From: an archaeon HR01
GTDB lineage: Archaea > Thermoproteota > Nitrososphaeria_A > Caldarchaeales > Caldarchaeaceae
NCBI GenBank assembly: GCA_002898355.1
Contig: BEHD01000008.1
Span: 32,643-96,642, forward strand
Length of the DNA: 64,000 bases
Reading direction: 5' to 3'
The notes under the pieces are model-generated. The model had not been told where the DNA came from. It saw only the letters and a list, made by a program, of their open reading frames with translations, and made no database searches. The position numbers were made by a program, and so were the translations under genes. Of the stretch, positions 52,006 to 60,392 are shown one piece after another (positions within the stretch are counted from its first letter, which is position 1; every line of letters starts with the position of its first letter).

Positions 52006-53580
52006 TTAACCATTAGGTCTCCGGCCTAACTTCCCCACAGCCTTCACCCTGATTCTCACCGCGTTACCAGGCAGGTAGGGCATAGCTATCTCCTCTACAT
52101 CAACAATTTGAACGCTTGATGGCTCAGCTCCTGCAAGTATTGCCCTATTTTTAGCCTCGCTTTCTGCGTCAGCAAGCGCATCTCTACGGCTCGTATGCTC
52201 ATATGAATATGCCTTATCCACCAGCGCGCCGACTAATGCTGTCGCAGCACCTATAGCGTTAGCGTATTGGGCGCCTTCAGGCCTGTATACCGTGCTTGCT
52301 CCAGCAAGATTTTTTGGGAGCATCAGGCTTCCACCTCCGACTAATATAACTGGCACAGGTTCGGCGCTAGTTTTTATCCTATCTATCGCATCTTCTATCT
52401 TCTGGACGATCAATCTATAAGCTGCATTTAGATAGTCACCATACTTTTCGACAACCCGCATAGTATCAATTCTACTATCTTCAATCCTCATGACGCCTAA
52501 TGCTAGAGCAACATCTGTGGCTGTCAGGATATCTCCTCCCCATGCTACACCTTGCTCGACGAGACGGTATCCTACACTCTCAGGACCTACATCTAGCACC
52601 TTATTATTATCGAGCTTCACTATACTACCCCCTGCACAACCCACTGAAATAATGTCCGGCATTCTGAAGTTGGTCCTCACACCTCCTATCACTACATCCT
52701 GGGAGGATTCTCTCGGAAATCCTTTCACTAAGACCCCTACGTTGGAGGTTGTTCCACCTGTGTCGCATACAACCGCATCATTAATACCTGTTAGGACAAA
52801 AGCTCCTCTGATAGCGTTTGAAGCCCCAGTGGCAACAGTGAATATAGGATATTTCAAAGCATATTCGGATGACATGACTGTGCCGTCATTCTGTGTAAGA
52901 TATAGGGGGGCCTCTATGCCCAGACGCTTCATGGTTTGACTGACGGACTCTATGGCACCTTTTATCACGGGCATAATGCTGCAGTTAAGGATTGTCGAGT
53001 TCTCCCGTTCAAGCAATCCCAAGGTTCCTATCTCGTGGGAAACGGTTACAGATATTTCAGGGTCTTCTTCATTGAATATTTCCTTAACCCTTTTTTCATG
53101 GTCCGGGTTAACGGGTGAAAAAACTGATGTGACGGCGACATGTCTGATGCCTCTCATATTAACCTCTTTAGCTATCTGTCTTAGCTGTGATTCGTCAAGC
53201 TCTGAAATCGTCTCTCCTGTATACTCGTGCCCTCCCGGAATGATGTATATGCCCCCGTTTACTGCTTCTCTGAGCTCTTGAGGCCAGTCCAACATTGGCT
53301 CAATGGCCTTTGTGGCTGGCAGCCCGACACGTATGACAGCTACTTTTGCAAGCCTACGCCTCTCAATAATTGCGTTTAGGCCATGGGTTGTTCCAAACAT
53401 TACGGCGCCTATTTCATCCGGTTTAGGTCCCCGAGCCATCACCATCTCCATAGCTTTGAGGACTCCACTGGTTATATCTGGGGTAGTCACCGACTTGGCG
53501 GCGTAGAGCAGCTCGCCCTTCTCATTAACTACAACAGCGTCTGTATGTGTGCTTCCAATATCCACACCAAGCCTGAGCAT
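52006..53580 (-). CDS. HyuA-like hydantoinase/oxoprolinase, copy 2
   Basis: 524 residues. RLGVDIGSTHTDAVVV, MFGTTHGLNAIIERRRL, TVSHEIGTLGLLERENSTIL, VVCDTGGTTSNVGVLVKGF and ISVGCAGGSIVKL. Closely parallel to copy 1 with the same length and the same DUF917 partner upstream. The start abuts the stop of DUF917 copy 2. Presence of two modules suggests two related substrates or two steps on one molecule. Confidence 0.9.
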   Translation of the reverse strand: MLRLGVDIGSTHTDAVVVNEKGELLYAAKSVTTPDITSGVLKAMEMVMARGPKPDEIGAVMFGTTHGLNAIIERRRLAKVAVIRVGLPATKAIEPMLDWPQELREAVNGGIYIIPGGHEYTGETISELDESQLRQIAKEVNMRGIRHVAVTSVFSPVNPDHEKRVKEIFNEEDPEISVTVSHEIGTLGLLERENSTILNCSIMPVIKGAIESVSQTMKRLGIEAPLYLTQNDGTVMSSEYALKYPIFTVATGASNAIRGAFVLTGINDAVVCDTGGTTSNVGVLVKGFPRESSQDVVIGGVRTNFRMPDIISVGCAGGSIVKLDNNKVLDVGPESVGYRLVEQGVAWGGDILTATDVALALGVMRIEDSRIDTMRVVEKYGDYLNAAYRLIVQKIEDAIDRIKTSAEPVPVILVGGGSLMLPKNLAGASTVYRPEGAQYANAIGAATALVGALVDKAYSYEHTSRRDALADAESEAKNRAILAGAEPSSVQIVDVEEIAMPYLPGNAVRIRVKAVGKLGRRPNG

Positions 53581-54666
53581 TTAGCCACCCCTAGCAATCT
53601 TCTCTATGGGTTGATACTCAATATCGTATCCGAAATACTTAGGGCCTACAAGCTTTAGCCCTTCACTAGAACGCCATTTCTCAGAACAAGGACAAGCGAC
53701 CACTAGGACACGGTAACCATACCTTAGTCTCTCAGTCGTTATGGGTTTTATAGTTTCCGAGTCGATTATACAGATTAAGTCAGGCACAGAGGCAATTATT
53801 CTTCCATCAACCTCTGCTACTAGATTTTCATTCTGGAAACGGATGGTCATTGTCTGTCCTTTGTAATCGTCAAGACCCTGTATAGTAGCTTCCCCCCTAG
53901 CGAAACCACCTATGTTGGCCCGTTCTACACCAACAATCTTTCCTCTAAAAATAAGGTGACCGCTAGTAGAGTCCAGTAAGGCGTCTAGTTGATTAACACC
54001 TCTTGCCTTGGCCTCCCTCAGTGACCTTCCTATTTCTATTCCCTTACTCACCGTCCGGCATATTGAAGATTCCTTAAACTTGTTCCCATTGCACGCATAT
54101 AATGCTATCCACGCCGTGCCACCCATCTTAATGGTGGTAACCCTAGCTATTTTCTCCGTCCAGAGGTTGTCGATAGTCTCAAATAAAACACCGTTACCCT
54201 TCTCGTCGGCCATAGCCATCGGTGATGCCTTTACGCCGTAAATAGTAAAAGAGACCATCTGAAGCTCTGGGAAGGCCCTACCCATCCCATCGGCGTCAAC
54301 CACAGGGATATTCATCGCCCCCGCCACTACGAAGGGTATTGTAGAGTTCACCCCTCCGGCCTCTATAGGACATGTGCAGGTAGCCTTCTTGTTTAGATAT
54401 TTTTGTAACAGCTCGAACGCTTTAATCGCTTCGTCTCCACTAGGTACCTTCTCAATCAAAACGGTGGGGGTTCCCATGGCTGCTGAAGGTATAACTAATG
54501 CCTCATCGTCAATCTCTGCAGGGTCTAAGAGCTCGATGGGGCCTTTCCTCTCTATAACTTGATGCGCCATAAGCTTTCCTATATAGGGGTCGCCGCCTCC
54601 GCCTGTACCCAATATAGCGGCGCCAACTGCCAGATCTTCTATATCCTGCCTCTTCACTCTTAACAT
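53581..54666 (-). CDS. DUF917 / S-methyl-thiohydantoin desulfurase-like protein, copy 2
   Basis: 361 residues from the leaderless ATG at 54666. LAVGAAILGTGGGGDPYIG, VIPSAAMGTPTVL, PIEAGGVNSTIPF, VVDADGMGRAFPELQM, RLRYGYRVLVVAC and GPKYFGYDIEY mirror copy 1. It is the first gene of the operon and has a TATA box at the right distance. Its coupling with HyuA copy 2 suggests the two proteins form a complex. Confidence 0.88.
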   Translation of the reverse strand: MLRVKRQDIEDLAVGAAILGTGGGGDPYIGKLMAHQVIERKGPIELLDPAEIDDEALVIPSAAMGTPTVLIEKVPSGDEAIKAFELLQKYLNKKATCTCPIEAGGVNSTIPFVVAGAMNIPVVDADGMGRAFPELQMVSFTIYGVKASPMAMADEKGNGVLFETIDNLWTEKIARVTTIKMGGTAWIALYACNGNKFKESSICRTVSKGIEIGRSLREAKARGVNQLDALLDSTSGHLIFRGKIVGVERANIGGFARGEATIQGLDDYKGQTMTIRFQNENLVAEVDGRIIASVPDLICIIDSETIKPITTERLRYGYRVLVVACPCSEKWRSSEGLKLVGPKYFGYDIEYQPIEKIARGG

Positions 54667-54686
54667 AAGACTAACACTAACAAACA

Positions 54687-54696
54687 TATTTTTAAA
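54687..54696 (-). promoter_or_regulatory. TATA box of the hydantoin-type operon
   Basis: On the minus strand TTTAAAAATA is centred 26 bp upstream of the ATG at 54666. It is the only clear promoter found for the eleven genes down to 43035. Confidence 0.6.
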
Positions 54697-54743
54697 TGAT
54701 TTTTTTATGATAGGGGTGGCTTAAAGGTATGCGTCTGATACTC

Positions 54744-54757
54744 CTTTAAATTATATT
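54744..54757 (+). promoter_or_regulatory. TATA box of the Nob1 gene
   Basis: CTTTAAATTATATT is centred about 26 bp upstream of the GTG at 54775, indicating a leaderless GTG start. Confidence 0.6.
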
Positions 54758-54774
54758 GGGTTTCTGTAGTTTTT

Positions 54775-55296
54775 GTGGCTAGGCCTCGGGTTGTTCAGGT
54801 GTTGGATGCTATGGCTCTTCTCTCCGGTTTTGTGGAGTATGGGCCGGCTGAGCTTATGACTGTGTCGGAGGTGGTGGATGAGGTGAGGTATGGTGGGCTG
54901 GCTCCCGAGAGGCTTATGGCAGCGATAGAGTCCGGCCTGGTTGTGGTGAGGGAGGCTAGGCCGGAGACGGTGTTGAAGGTATTGGACGCGGCTGCGGAGA
55001 CGGGTGATAGGGAAAGGCTTTCGAAGGCCGACATCCATCTGATAGCTCTGGCTCTCGAGGAGCATGAGAAGGGCTCCGACGTGACTATAATATCGGATGA
55101 CTACAGCATACAGAACACAGCATCTTATATGGGGTTGAAGGTTAGGGGCGGCGTACGGCCGACAATCAAGAAGGTTGTAAGATGGTTTTCTATATGCGTT
55201 GGATGTGGATACCAATCCTCCAGCATCGTCGAGAAATGCCCTAGATGTGGGGGAGAGATGGTTAGAAAATCCAAAACATTGGATAACCAGCTCTGA
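54775..55296 (+). CDS. Nob1-type rRNA maturation endonuclease
   Basis: 173 residues. A PIN domain (acidic residues in QVLDAMALLSG, SEVVDEVRY, LSKADIHLIALALEE and TIISDDYSIQN) is followed by a zinc ribbon (CVGC and CPRC). This domain pair is Nob1, which trims the 3' end of small-subunit rRNA and cooperates with the Pno1/Dim2 KH protein found at 6.6 kb. The leaderless GTG start fits the TATA box. High G+C codon usage contrasts with the neighbouring operon. Confidence 0.92.
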   Translation: MARPRVVQVLDAMALLSGFVEYGPAELMTVSEVVDEVRYGGLAPERLMAAIESGLVVVREARPETVLKVLDAAAETGDRERLSKADIHLIALALEEHEKGSDVTIISDDYSIQNTASYMGLKVRGGVRPTIKKVVRWFSICVGCGYQSSSIVEKCPRCGGEMVRKSKTLDNQL

Positions 55297-55307
55297 ATGA
55301 GGGGGTC

Positions 55308-55454
55308 TTAGATGATGGGTTTTGACGGCTTGAAGCCTGCCTTGTATGCTTCGAATGCGTTACCCACACCCCTCTCCTTTAGGAGATATCTCTGAACCCG
55401 CTGGGTGGGGGTCTTGGGAATCTCTTCAACAACCTCTGGATAGCGTGGACCCAT
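55308..55454 (-). pseudogene. 3' remnant of an acyl-CoA/AMP-forming ligase
   Basis: 48 codons before a TAA at 55308 translate to YPEVVEEIPKTPTQRVQRYL and further, the C-terminal subdomain of the ANL superfamily, which normally reads PKTPTGKVQK. The Gly-Lys pair, including the catalytic Lys, is Gln-Arg here. The preceding 450 residues are missing, so this is a gene end left after a deletion. Confidence 0.7.
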
Positions 55455-55613
55455 CTCCCAAGCAGAGGCAGCACTTCCACGTATTCATCTGAGGAACGCC
55501 GGTGTCTGGTGGAGCAGCAGAACAGGCCTACCCGCCCCACAGCTCCTGTAATGAATCTGACCTTTCATCGTATCTACAAAGCCTCTTCTGACAAGGATAC
55601 TAGCCCCACACAC
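55445..55613 (-). pseudogene. 5' remnant of an alpha/beta hydrolase
   Basis: From about 55613 the minus strand reads RRGFVDTMKGQIHYRSCGAG then RPVLLLHQTP, the start of an alpha/beta hydrolase. A frameshift near 55493 moves the frame to SDEYVEVLPLLG, which continues the same family. The match ends at the acyl-CoA ligase fragment. The catalytic domain is absent. Confidence 0.7.
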
Positions 55614-55652
55614 CTCCCATCCTGCGATTAAGTTTTCTGGGGAATATTATAT

Positions 55653-55790
55653 ATGTTCAAAAAGGATAAAGGAGCTAACAGGTTCTACGGCGACCTAAAC
55701 ATGAAGAGAATAAATACCATACAAAAGGTAGTGATTGACCTAACTCTAGGCCGAAACATAGTTAGAGAAGGTGTAGTACATAAAGCATGA
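55653..55790 (+). CDS. Small ORF of uncertain status
   Basis: 45 codons from an ATG at 55653 (MFKKDKGANRFYG, later KRINTIQKVVIDLTLGRNIV). No family recognised. The only AT-rich box overlaps the ATG itself, which argues against a leaderless start, so this may be a gene remnant. The surrounding 55620-55856 holds nothing else. Confidence 0.25.
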   Translation: MFKKDKGANRFYGDLNMKRINTIQKVVIDLTLGRNIVREGVVHKA

Positions 55791-55856
55791 TTTCGAGACT
55801 AAGTGCCTAGAGTTGTTATGCTCCACTACCCACATCATCCCTATCCCCTCTCATTA

Positions 55857-56210
55857 TCATTGATATTCTATAGGTATAGTCCGTTCTAAGGCTTTGGTTA
55901 CAGGGTCCACCTTGAATCGTAGAATTTCTAGTGCTGTGAATCCTAGGATTGGTTCTTCGTCTTCAGGCCCAATCGCTATTGGTATTGTCCTTTTGACGCC
56001 GTCTATCTCCAGCTTAGCCTCAGTCAACCCTCTACTCCTGATGCTTCCATCGCTAAGCTTAACCTCAATAACCTCTTCAGCTTCTAAGCCAAGTCCGGTA
56101 GCTATCGGTTCGGGTATCTTCGTAAAAGTAGCGCCAGTATCAACCAACATCTCCAACTCAGTACTGTCCGTAGGTCCATAAATCTTAACCCTAACCCTGG
56201 TCTCCCCCAA
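55857..56210 (-). CDS. Retropepsin-like aspartic protease
   Basis: 117 residues. LEMLVDTGATFTKIP carries the D-T-G-A active-site motif at about residue 24; PILGFTALEIL is the later hydrophobic-Gly flap. One such domain per chain, so the active enzyme should be a dimer, as in clan AA. Such small archaeal proteins have unknown targets. Standalone gene in a patchy region. Confidence 0.82.
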   Translation of the reverse strand: MGETRVRVKIYGPTDSTELEMLVDTGATFTKIPEPIATGLGLEAEEVIEVKLSDGSIRSRGLTEAKLEIDGVKRTIPIAIGPEDEEPILGFTALEILRFKVDPVTKALERTIPIEYQ

Positions 56211-56306
56211 CCCGATTAAACTACTAGCAACTAATTATTAAAGGAGAGACATATCTATAAAGAGCTGACATCAATAGACAGACCACATCATCAATAAAGA
56301 AGAGGC

Positions 56307-56507
56307 CTAAATATCTGGCGGTTTTGTTCGCTTCCCCTTAGGATCTACGTATGTCATTATCTCGGTGAGGCCCACTATAGTACTTACGTGGTTGGCGGCT
56401 GATATCCCCAGTGGTTGAACAGCCTTGTTGTAGACTAGCACCCTCTTACCAGCCCCAGATATCAACGAAGCCATCTCATCCATCCGCCTCTCTACACCTC
56501 CCTGCAC
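56307..56507 (-). CDS. Small uncharacterised ORF, possible gene fragment
   Basis: 66 codons (DEMASLISGAGKRVLVYNKA, later HVSTIVGLTEIMTYVDPKG). Composition looks protein-like but no family is recognised, and it may be the C-terminal end of a lost gene. No promoter-like box is obvious. Confidence 0.3.
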   Translation of the reverse strand: MQGGVERRMDEMASLISGAGKRVLVYNKAVQPLGISAANHVSTIVGLTEIMTYVDPKGKRTKPPDI

Positions 56508-56711
56508 CCAAGATACGGGGAAAATAAGGGATACTGAAGCCGATGCGCAGAATCACACCCATAGACCACTGCCCAAAAAAAGAGATAGAAGAGGAGAATT
56601 ATTGGGATTCTGAGTTCGAAGACTGGTAGCCAATCCCAAGCGACACCTATCATCACCAGGAAAGGGATTAGAAAAATTATAAATACTCAGATCATAAACG
56701 GAATAACAGGG

Positions 56712-56836
56712 CCCGCGGTAGCTCAGCCTGGTAGAGCGCCCGGCTGTAGAGGCCAGCCCACGGCTGCGCCAACAACAGCCCGCCAGGCAACATGGAAACC
56801 GGGTGGCCGGCGGTTCAAATCCGCCCCGCGGGACCA
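56712..56836 (+). tRNA. tRNA-Tyr (anticodon GUA) with a 48-nt intron
   Basis: Acceptor CCCGCGG (56712-56718) pairs with CCGCGGG (56826-56832); C1-G72 is the archaeal tRNA(Tyr) identity pair. D arm GCTC/GAGC. Anticodon stem CCCGG (56739-56743) pairs with CCGGG (56799-56803), and the loop begins CTGTAG with anticodon GTA at 56746-56748. An intron of about 48 nt (56750-56797) follows base 37. T arm GGCGG-TTCAAAT-CCGCC, discriminator A, CCA encoded (56834-56836). A TATA-like AAAATTATAAATA lies near 56679. Confidence 0.95.
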
Positions 56837-56868
56837 CAACCTGAAAATTTGCGTACCCGCCCGGTTTT

Positions 56869-57515
56869 TTACTGCTTTTTAGATTCTTGTAGGCAGTTCC
56901 AGTTGAATAGTGTTGTCTGGGCTTGTTTTTGGTTTGGGTTTGGGGCTAGTTTGGTTTTTCTGATGTAGCCGTTTATCAGGCTTATCATCCATTTGGCGAA
57001 GGGTTTGATTTTTCTGTTGTAGCTTACGAAGCCTAGGCTGACCAGCTGGCTGAGGGTTTCCTCTAATACCTCCTTCGGTATGTGAAGCCGCCAGTAGATT
57101 CCGGCTAGGGCTGCTATATGTGTGAAGGTTAGCTGTTTAAGCATTTTTTCGGTGTATCTGAATGCTCCGCCTTTGTTTCCTCTGAATCTCCTGCTTTTGG
57201 ATATTGCTAGCGATGGGAAGTTCCTCCCGATATAGTGGAGGAAGGGGATTGGGTCGTAGCCTCCGGCTGTGGATGAGGTGAAGCGCTTAGGTTCTAGGGA
57301 GAGCATCTGTTCGAGCAGCTTTTTGACCCGACATCCAGTAAATGTGTAGAATTGTCCTCCATGTATCCGATTATCCCGAGGGTTTTGAGCTTATTTATTG
57401 TCTCGCTGTCCCAGGCTCCCATTCTTTGAAGCAATGCGTTGGGTAGCCTTGGCCCCAAGTTGAACGATTGGGGCTTGACCTCCTTGAATCCTATCGGGTA
57501 GGAAGCGTTTTGGCT
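56869..57515 (-). pseudogene. Frameshifted gene of unknown family
   Basis: Two adjacent minus-strand frames read as one protein. The 5' part (about 57515-57355) gives FNLGPRLPNALLQRMGAW and INKLKTLGIIGYM. After a shift near 57350-57360 it continues as FYTFTGCRVKKLLEQM and then a 145-codon frame ending at 56869 (YTEKMLKQLTFTHIAALAG). The 5' part has no start codon before an in-frame TGA at 57516. I do not recognise the family. A sequencing error could mimic the shift. Confidence 0.45.
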
Positions 57516-57683
57516 TCACACAGCCTCCTCAGACTCGATGTAAGAGTGAAGGGAAAACAAGCCCCCAGTCCACGTAGCCCACAACCCCATCCGCAAGAGC
57601 TTATCTCGGCGTTCCATACCACCCCTCTCATCGCTGGACAGCTTATGATGCACCGGCTAGAATACGTAGGGCCTTCCCGCAGA

Positions 57684-58304
57684 CTATAGGCCGAGTCTTA
57701 CCTTTATCTCGGCTATGTCCCTTTCCAACCTAGCCAATCTCTCATCAAGAATAGCCTTTAGGTCCGTCCTCAGCCCCCTCACCTCATTCAAAGTCTCTTG
57801 GGAGAGCCTCAGAGACTCTGATCTGAACTCCCCGAACTCTTGGCGGAAATCTCTAAACTCTTGACGGAAGTCCCTAAACTCTTGATGGAAATCTCTAAAT
57901 TCGTGGCGGAGATCTCCGAACTCTTGGCGGAAGTCCCTAAATTCTTGACGGAAATCTCTAAACTCTCCACGGTAGTCACTAAAGAGAGCCTGCATGGCAC
58001 CGAACCCCTCTTGAAGCTCGTCTGCTAGCCTACCGTACTTGACTTCGAAGTATTTGAGTCTAGGATTAGGCCTGGCCTCCTTGACTTGCAGGTCTTTAAC
58101 CATCGCTGGCGGGGGCGGGGACCTTACCCCCTCGAGGAATTCTCTCAGCCCCTCCTCCTCTCCCTGAATGAAGATGGATACGGCTCCGTCGGGCTCGTTC
58201 CTGACATAACCAGCGAGGTTAAGGCTCTGCGCAAGCTCCTGAACGAATCTCCTATAGCCGACCCTCTGAACCCTCCCGACGACCCTCAGCTCGTAGGACC
58301 TCAA
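57684..58304 (-). CDS. Acylphosphatase domain fused to heptad-repeat coiled coil
   Basis: 206 residues. Residues 1-90 are an acylphosphatase: VVGRVQRVGYRRFVQELA has the catalytic Arg and LAGYVRNEPDGAV the catalytic Asn; the usual QGVxFR is QRVGYR. Residues about 105-165 are seven near-identical heptads of the type RDFRQEF, followed by a further coiled coil to the C-terminus (LARLERDIAEIKVRL). Acylphosphatases are normally 90-residue single-domain enzymes, so the tail is an unusual addition, likely for oligomerisation. Confidence 0.82.
   Translation of the reverse strand: MRSYELRVVGRVQRVGYRRFVQELAQSLNLAGYVRNEPDGAVSIFIQGEEEGLREFLEGVRSPPPPAMVKDLQVKEARPNPRLKYFEVKYGRLADELQEGFGAMQALFSDYRGEFRDFRQEFRDFRQEFGDLRHEFRDFHQEFRDFRQEFRDFRQEFGEFRSESLRLSQETLNEVRGLRTDLKAILDERLARLERDIAEIKVRLGL
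57834..57980 (-). repeat. Seven 21-bp in-frame tandem repeats inside the acylphosphatase gene
   Basis: Units of 21 bp such as AAACTCTTGACGGAAGTCCCT (plus-strand reading, starts 57834, 57855, 57876, 57897, 57918, 57939, 57960) encode the heptad R/Q-D-F-R-Q-E-F. The last copy is degenerate. The copy number is likely to vary between strains. Confidence 0.9.
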
Positions 58305-58684
58305 CGTCCTCCTCTAGACGTAATCTCCATGCTTTTTAGCCTTTTGTTACAAACTCGGGTAGTGTTAGGATATGCTGCACGATTTAGAGGCCGGGTTTTG
58401 GTTGTGGTAATACCGTTTCAAAACGTAATGGAAAGCCTAAGGTCAAGGTATTGGGCGTTCCAAGGCATTGTAGAGGACCTCGAGGGCATCCGTACGACCC
58501 CTTTCCAAGGGTACAGGGCAGGTCGAGGATGCTTACCCATGATGGCTCCTTATCCGGACAATATCTGGAGATGAGCGCCTTATTTGATGTCTAACGTCTA
58601 ATCCTTTCGGTGAGCGGAACCCTATAGAGGTCCTAAGAGGCTGTATTAGAGGGTCTCTGTAATAGGACGTGTATTGAGACTATA
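58305..58684. other. Intergenic stretch without recognisable gene
   Basis: The only open frame overlapping this stretch enters from the opposite strand of the acylphosphatase gene and is a shadow. No tRNA, repeat or clear promoter found except a weak AT box near 58320-58340. I see nothing I can name. Confidence 0.5.
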
Positions 58685-59479
58685 GTGGCCCGATGGGTCG
58701 GTTTTCCGGCAAGCTTTAAACAAGACGTTTCCATTAGTTGGGTCATGGACCCTGTGAAATACATGTTCGGTAAATGGGTGTACGGATATTCTGTTACGAT
58801 GTCTGTTGCAGGTTTGCTGGGGCTTGACCCCGGACGTACGCTGTGGCTTATCGGCTCGGGATTTGGGGAGACAGCTATGATGATTCATCGCTCGACAGGG
58901 GCTAGGGTTAATGGGTTTGAACTGATTCCTGCACTGGTGGAACGGGGGAACATACGTGTTGCCGGCAGAGGCTTAGCCGGCAAAATTCACTTCTACCATC
59001 TTCCCCATCTTTTTCAAATGGATTGCTCCTACTGCGACGCAGCTCTCTTCGAATCCATTCTCTGCTTCGTCGACGCCCCGGAAAACCTCTTCTTGAGGGT
59101 AGTAGACTGTCTTAAAACAGGCTGTAGGATAGGCGTCGTAGAGCTTATATGGACCCAAGAGCCTACACATTGTGACCTAGCAAATTTACACCAACTGTTC
59201 GGCGGCGACATCACCCCTAAAAAATATGTCGATTGGGAGAACTTCTTCACAACAAAAAACCTTAAAGTCGTTGTGAAATCTGTAAGAAAGATAGGGCTTC
59301 TTAGAAAATTTTGGCAGGATGTGTCTGAGGCGCCCTTCACAACTATGTCTAATCTGGTAAAAACATGGTATAGATTAGCCGGTTCTCCTAAAGACAGGGA
59401 GGCTTGGAAAAGTTTCAGGTCTCTCTATATTCTTTTCGGTGAAAAGCTCGGCGTAGGCTGTTTTGTTCTGGAGAAATAG
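58685..59479 (+). CDS. SAM-dependent methyltransferase, class I (UbiE/Coq5-like)
   Basis: 264 residues, GTG start (an internal ATG at 58745 is possible). LWLIGSGFGETAMMIH is motif I, with ARVNGFELIPALVERG as the acidic loop and CDAALFESILCFVDAPE as motif II. The C-terminal third (EAPFTTMSNLVKTWYRLAG) is helical. Likely a small-molecule or quinone methyltransferase. It is convergent with ubiX, 12 bp apart. Confidence 0.78.
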   Translation: MARWVGFPASFKQDVSISWVMDPVKYMFGKWVYGYSVTMSVAGLLGLDPGRTLWLIGSGFGETAMMIHRSTGARVNGFELIPALVERGNIRVAGRGLAGKIHFYHLPHLFQMDCSYCDAALFESILCFVDAPENLFLRVVDCLKTGCRIGVVELIWTQEPTHCDLANLHQLFGGDITPKKYVDWENFFTTKNLKVVVKSVRKIGLLRKFWQDVSEAPFTTMSNLVKTWYRLAGSPKDREAWKSFRSLYILFGEKLGVGCFVLEK

Positions 59480-59491
59480 GGCTTGTGCCGC

Positions 59492-60055
59492 CTACTTCTG
59501 GGGGCCTGTCCAACGTTGGTAGAGGTTGTGTCCAATGTTGAGAATATCCAGAACTTTGCCCACTACGTGGTTCACTAGGTCATCTATTGTCTTCGGTTTG
59601 TGATAGAAGCCCGGCATCGCTGGAAGGACGATGGCACCAGCCTCAGCCGCTAAAAGCATGTTTCTGATGTGCGGGATAGCTAACGGTGTTTCACGGGGTA
59701 CGATTACGAGAGGTCGTCTCTCCTTGAGCGTGACCACGGCGCTTCTTATAAGCAGGTTTTCTTCATAGCCGTTCGCTATCGCTGAAAGGGTTTTCATGCT
59801 ACAGGGTATAACAACCATACCATCTCTCTGGAAAGAGCCACTGGCGGGAGCCGCTGCGACGTCCATATACCTGTAGGAAACCTTTGCAAGCGACTCAACG
59901 TAGTCTACTGTGTAAGTAGTTTCCACTACGATTGTCTCACGTGCAGCGGGCGTCATGATTAGATGCGTTTCAACGCCTAAATCCCTCAAAACCTCGAGAA
60001 ACCTGACAGCATAGATAACTCCGCTTCCACCGGATACCCCAACTATAAGTCGCAC
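59492..60055 (-). CDS. ubiX: Flavin prenyltransferase UbiX
   Basis: 187 residues from the GTG at 60055, 24 bp downstream of an AAATATT box; the longest frame starts at 60088. RLIVGVSGGSGVIYAVRFLE is the flavin-binding N-terminus, with IPCSMKTLSAIANGYEENLLIRSA, PLVIVPRETPLAIPHIRNML and LPAMPGFYHKP. It makes prenylated FMN for UbiD-type decarboxylases; no UbiD gene is in the window. A methyltransferase is convergent to it. Confidence 0.94.
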   Translation of the reverse strand: MRLIVGVSGGSGVIYAVRFLEVLRDLGVETHLIMTPAARETIVVETTYTVDYVESLAKVSYRYMDVAAAPASGSFQRDGMVVIPCSMKTLSAIANGYEENLLIRSAVVTLKERRPLVIVPRETPLAIPHIRNMLLAAEAGAIVLPAMPGFYHKPKTIDDLVNHVVGKVLDILNIGHNLYQRWTGPQK

Positions 60056-60088
60056 AACCGGGACAGATAATAGAGAATATTTGAGCAT

Positions 60089-60392
60089 TGTCTTTCCGAG
60101 GAGGGTACTATCAAGTTTAGGTTAGGCCTCTTCCTTTATGTATGGGTTTTATGTGGGTTGGTCTGACCTGGCTGATTAGATTATTCTGTTATAGGGATGT
60201 CTTTTAAGTGTAGGTTTTTTGCTTGGGTTAAGGTATGGCTATGAAGGTTTTGTATAACAACCTGCCGTGTGGCTTATCTTCACTTTTTCTTTCGGCTCTT
60301 GAGCCCTGGCGCTGGCTTTGTCTGGGTGCTTCTCGGGCTCTGATGGTGGTTACTTATAAAGCCTATGGCCTACGATTACTTCCCTCTTCTCA
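60089..60392. other. Intergenic stretch upstream of the transposase
   Basis: AT-rich stretch with no recognisable gene; a few short frames on the plus strand look random. The 10-mer CCCTCTTCTC at 60382-60391 recurs inverted after the transposase (61291-61300) and may mark the left element end. Confidence 0.4.

Noticed and set aside
57834..57980. Tandem repeats considered as a CRISPR array
   Set aside because: The units are contiguous with no spacers and are in frame with the acylphosphatase gene; no cas genes or other arrays are seen in the window.
58086..58574. A 162-codon plus-strand frame over the acylphosphatase start
   Set aside because: Most of it is antisense to the acylphosphatase gene; the remainder has no recognisable motif or promoter.
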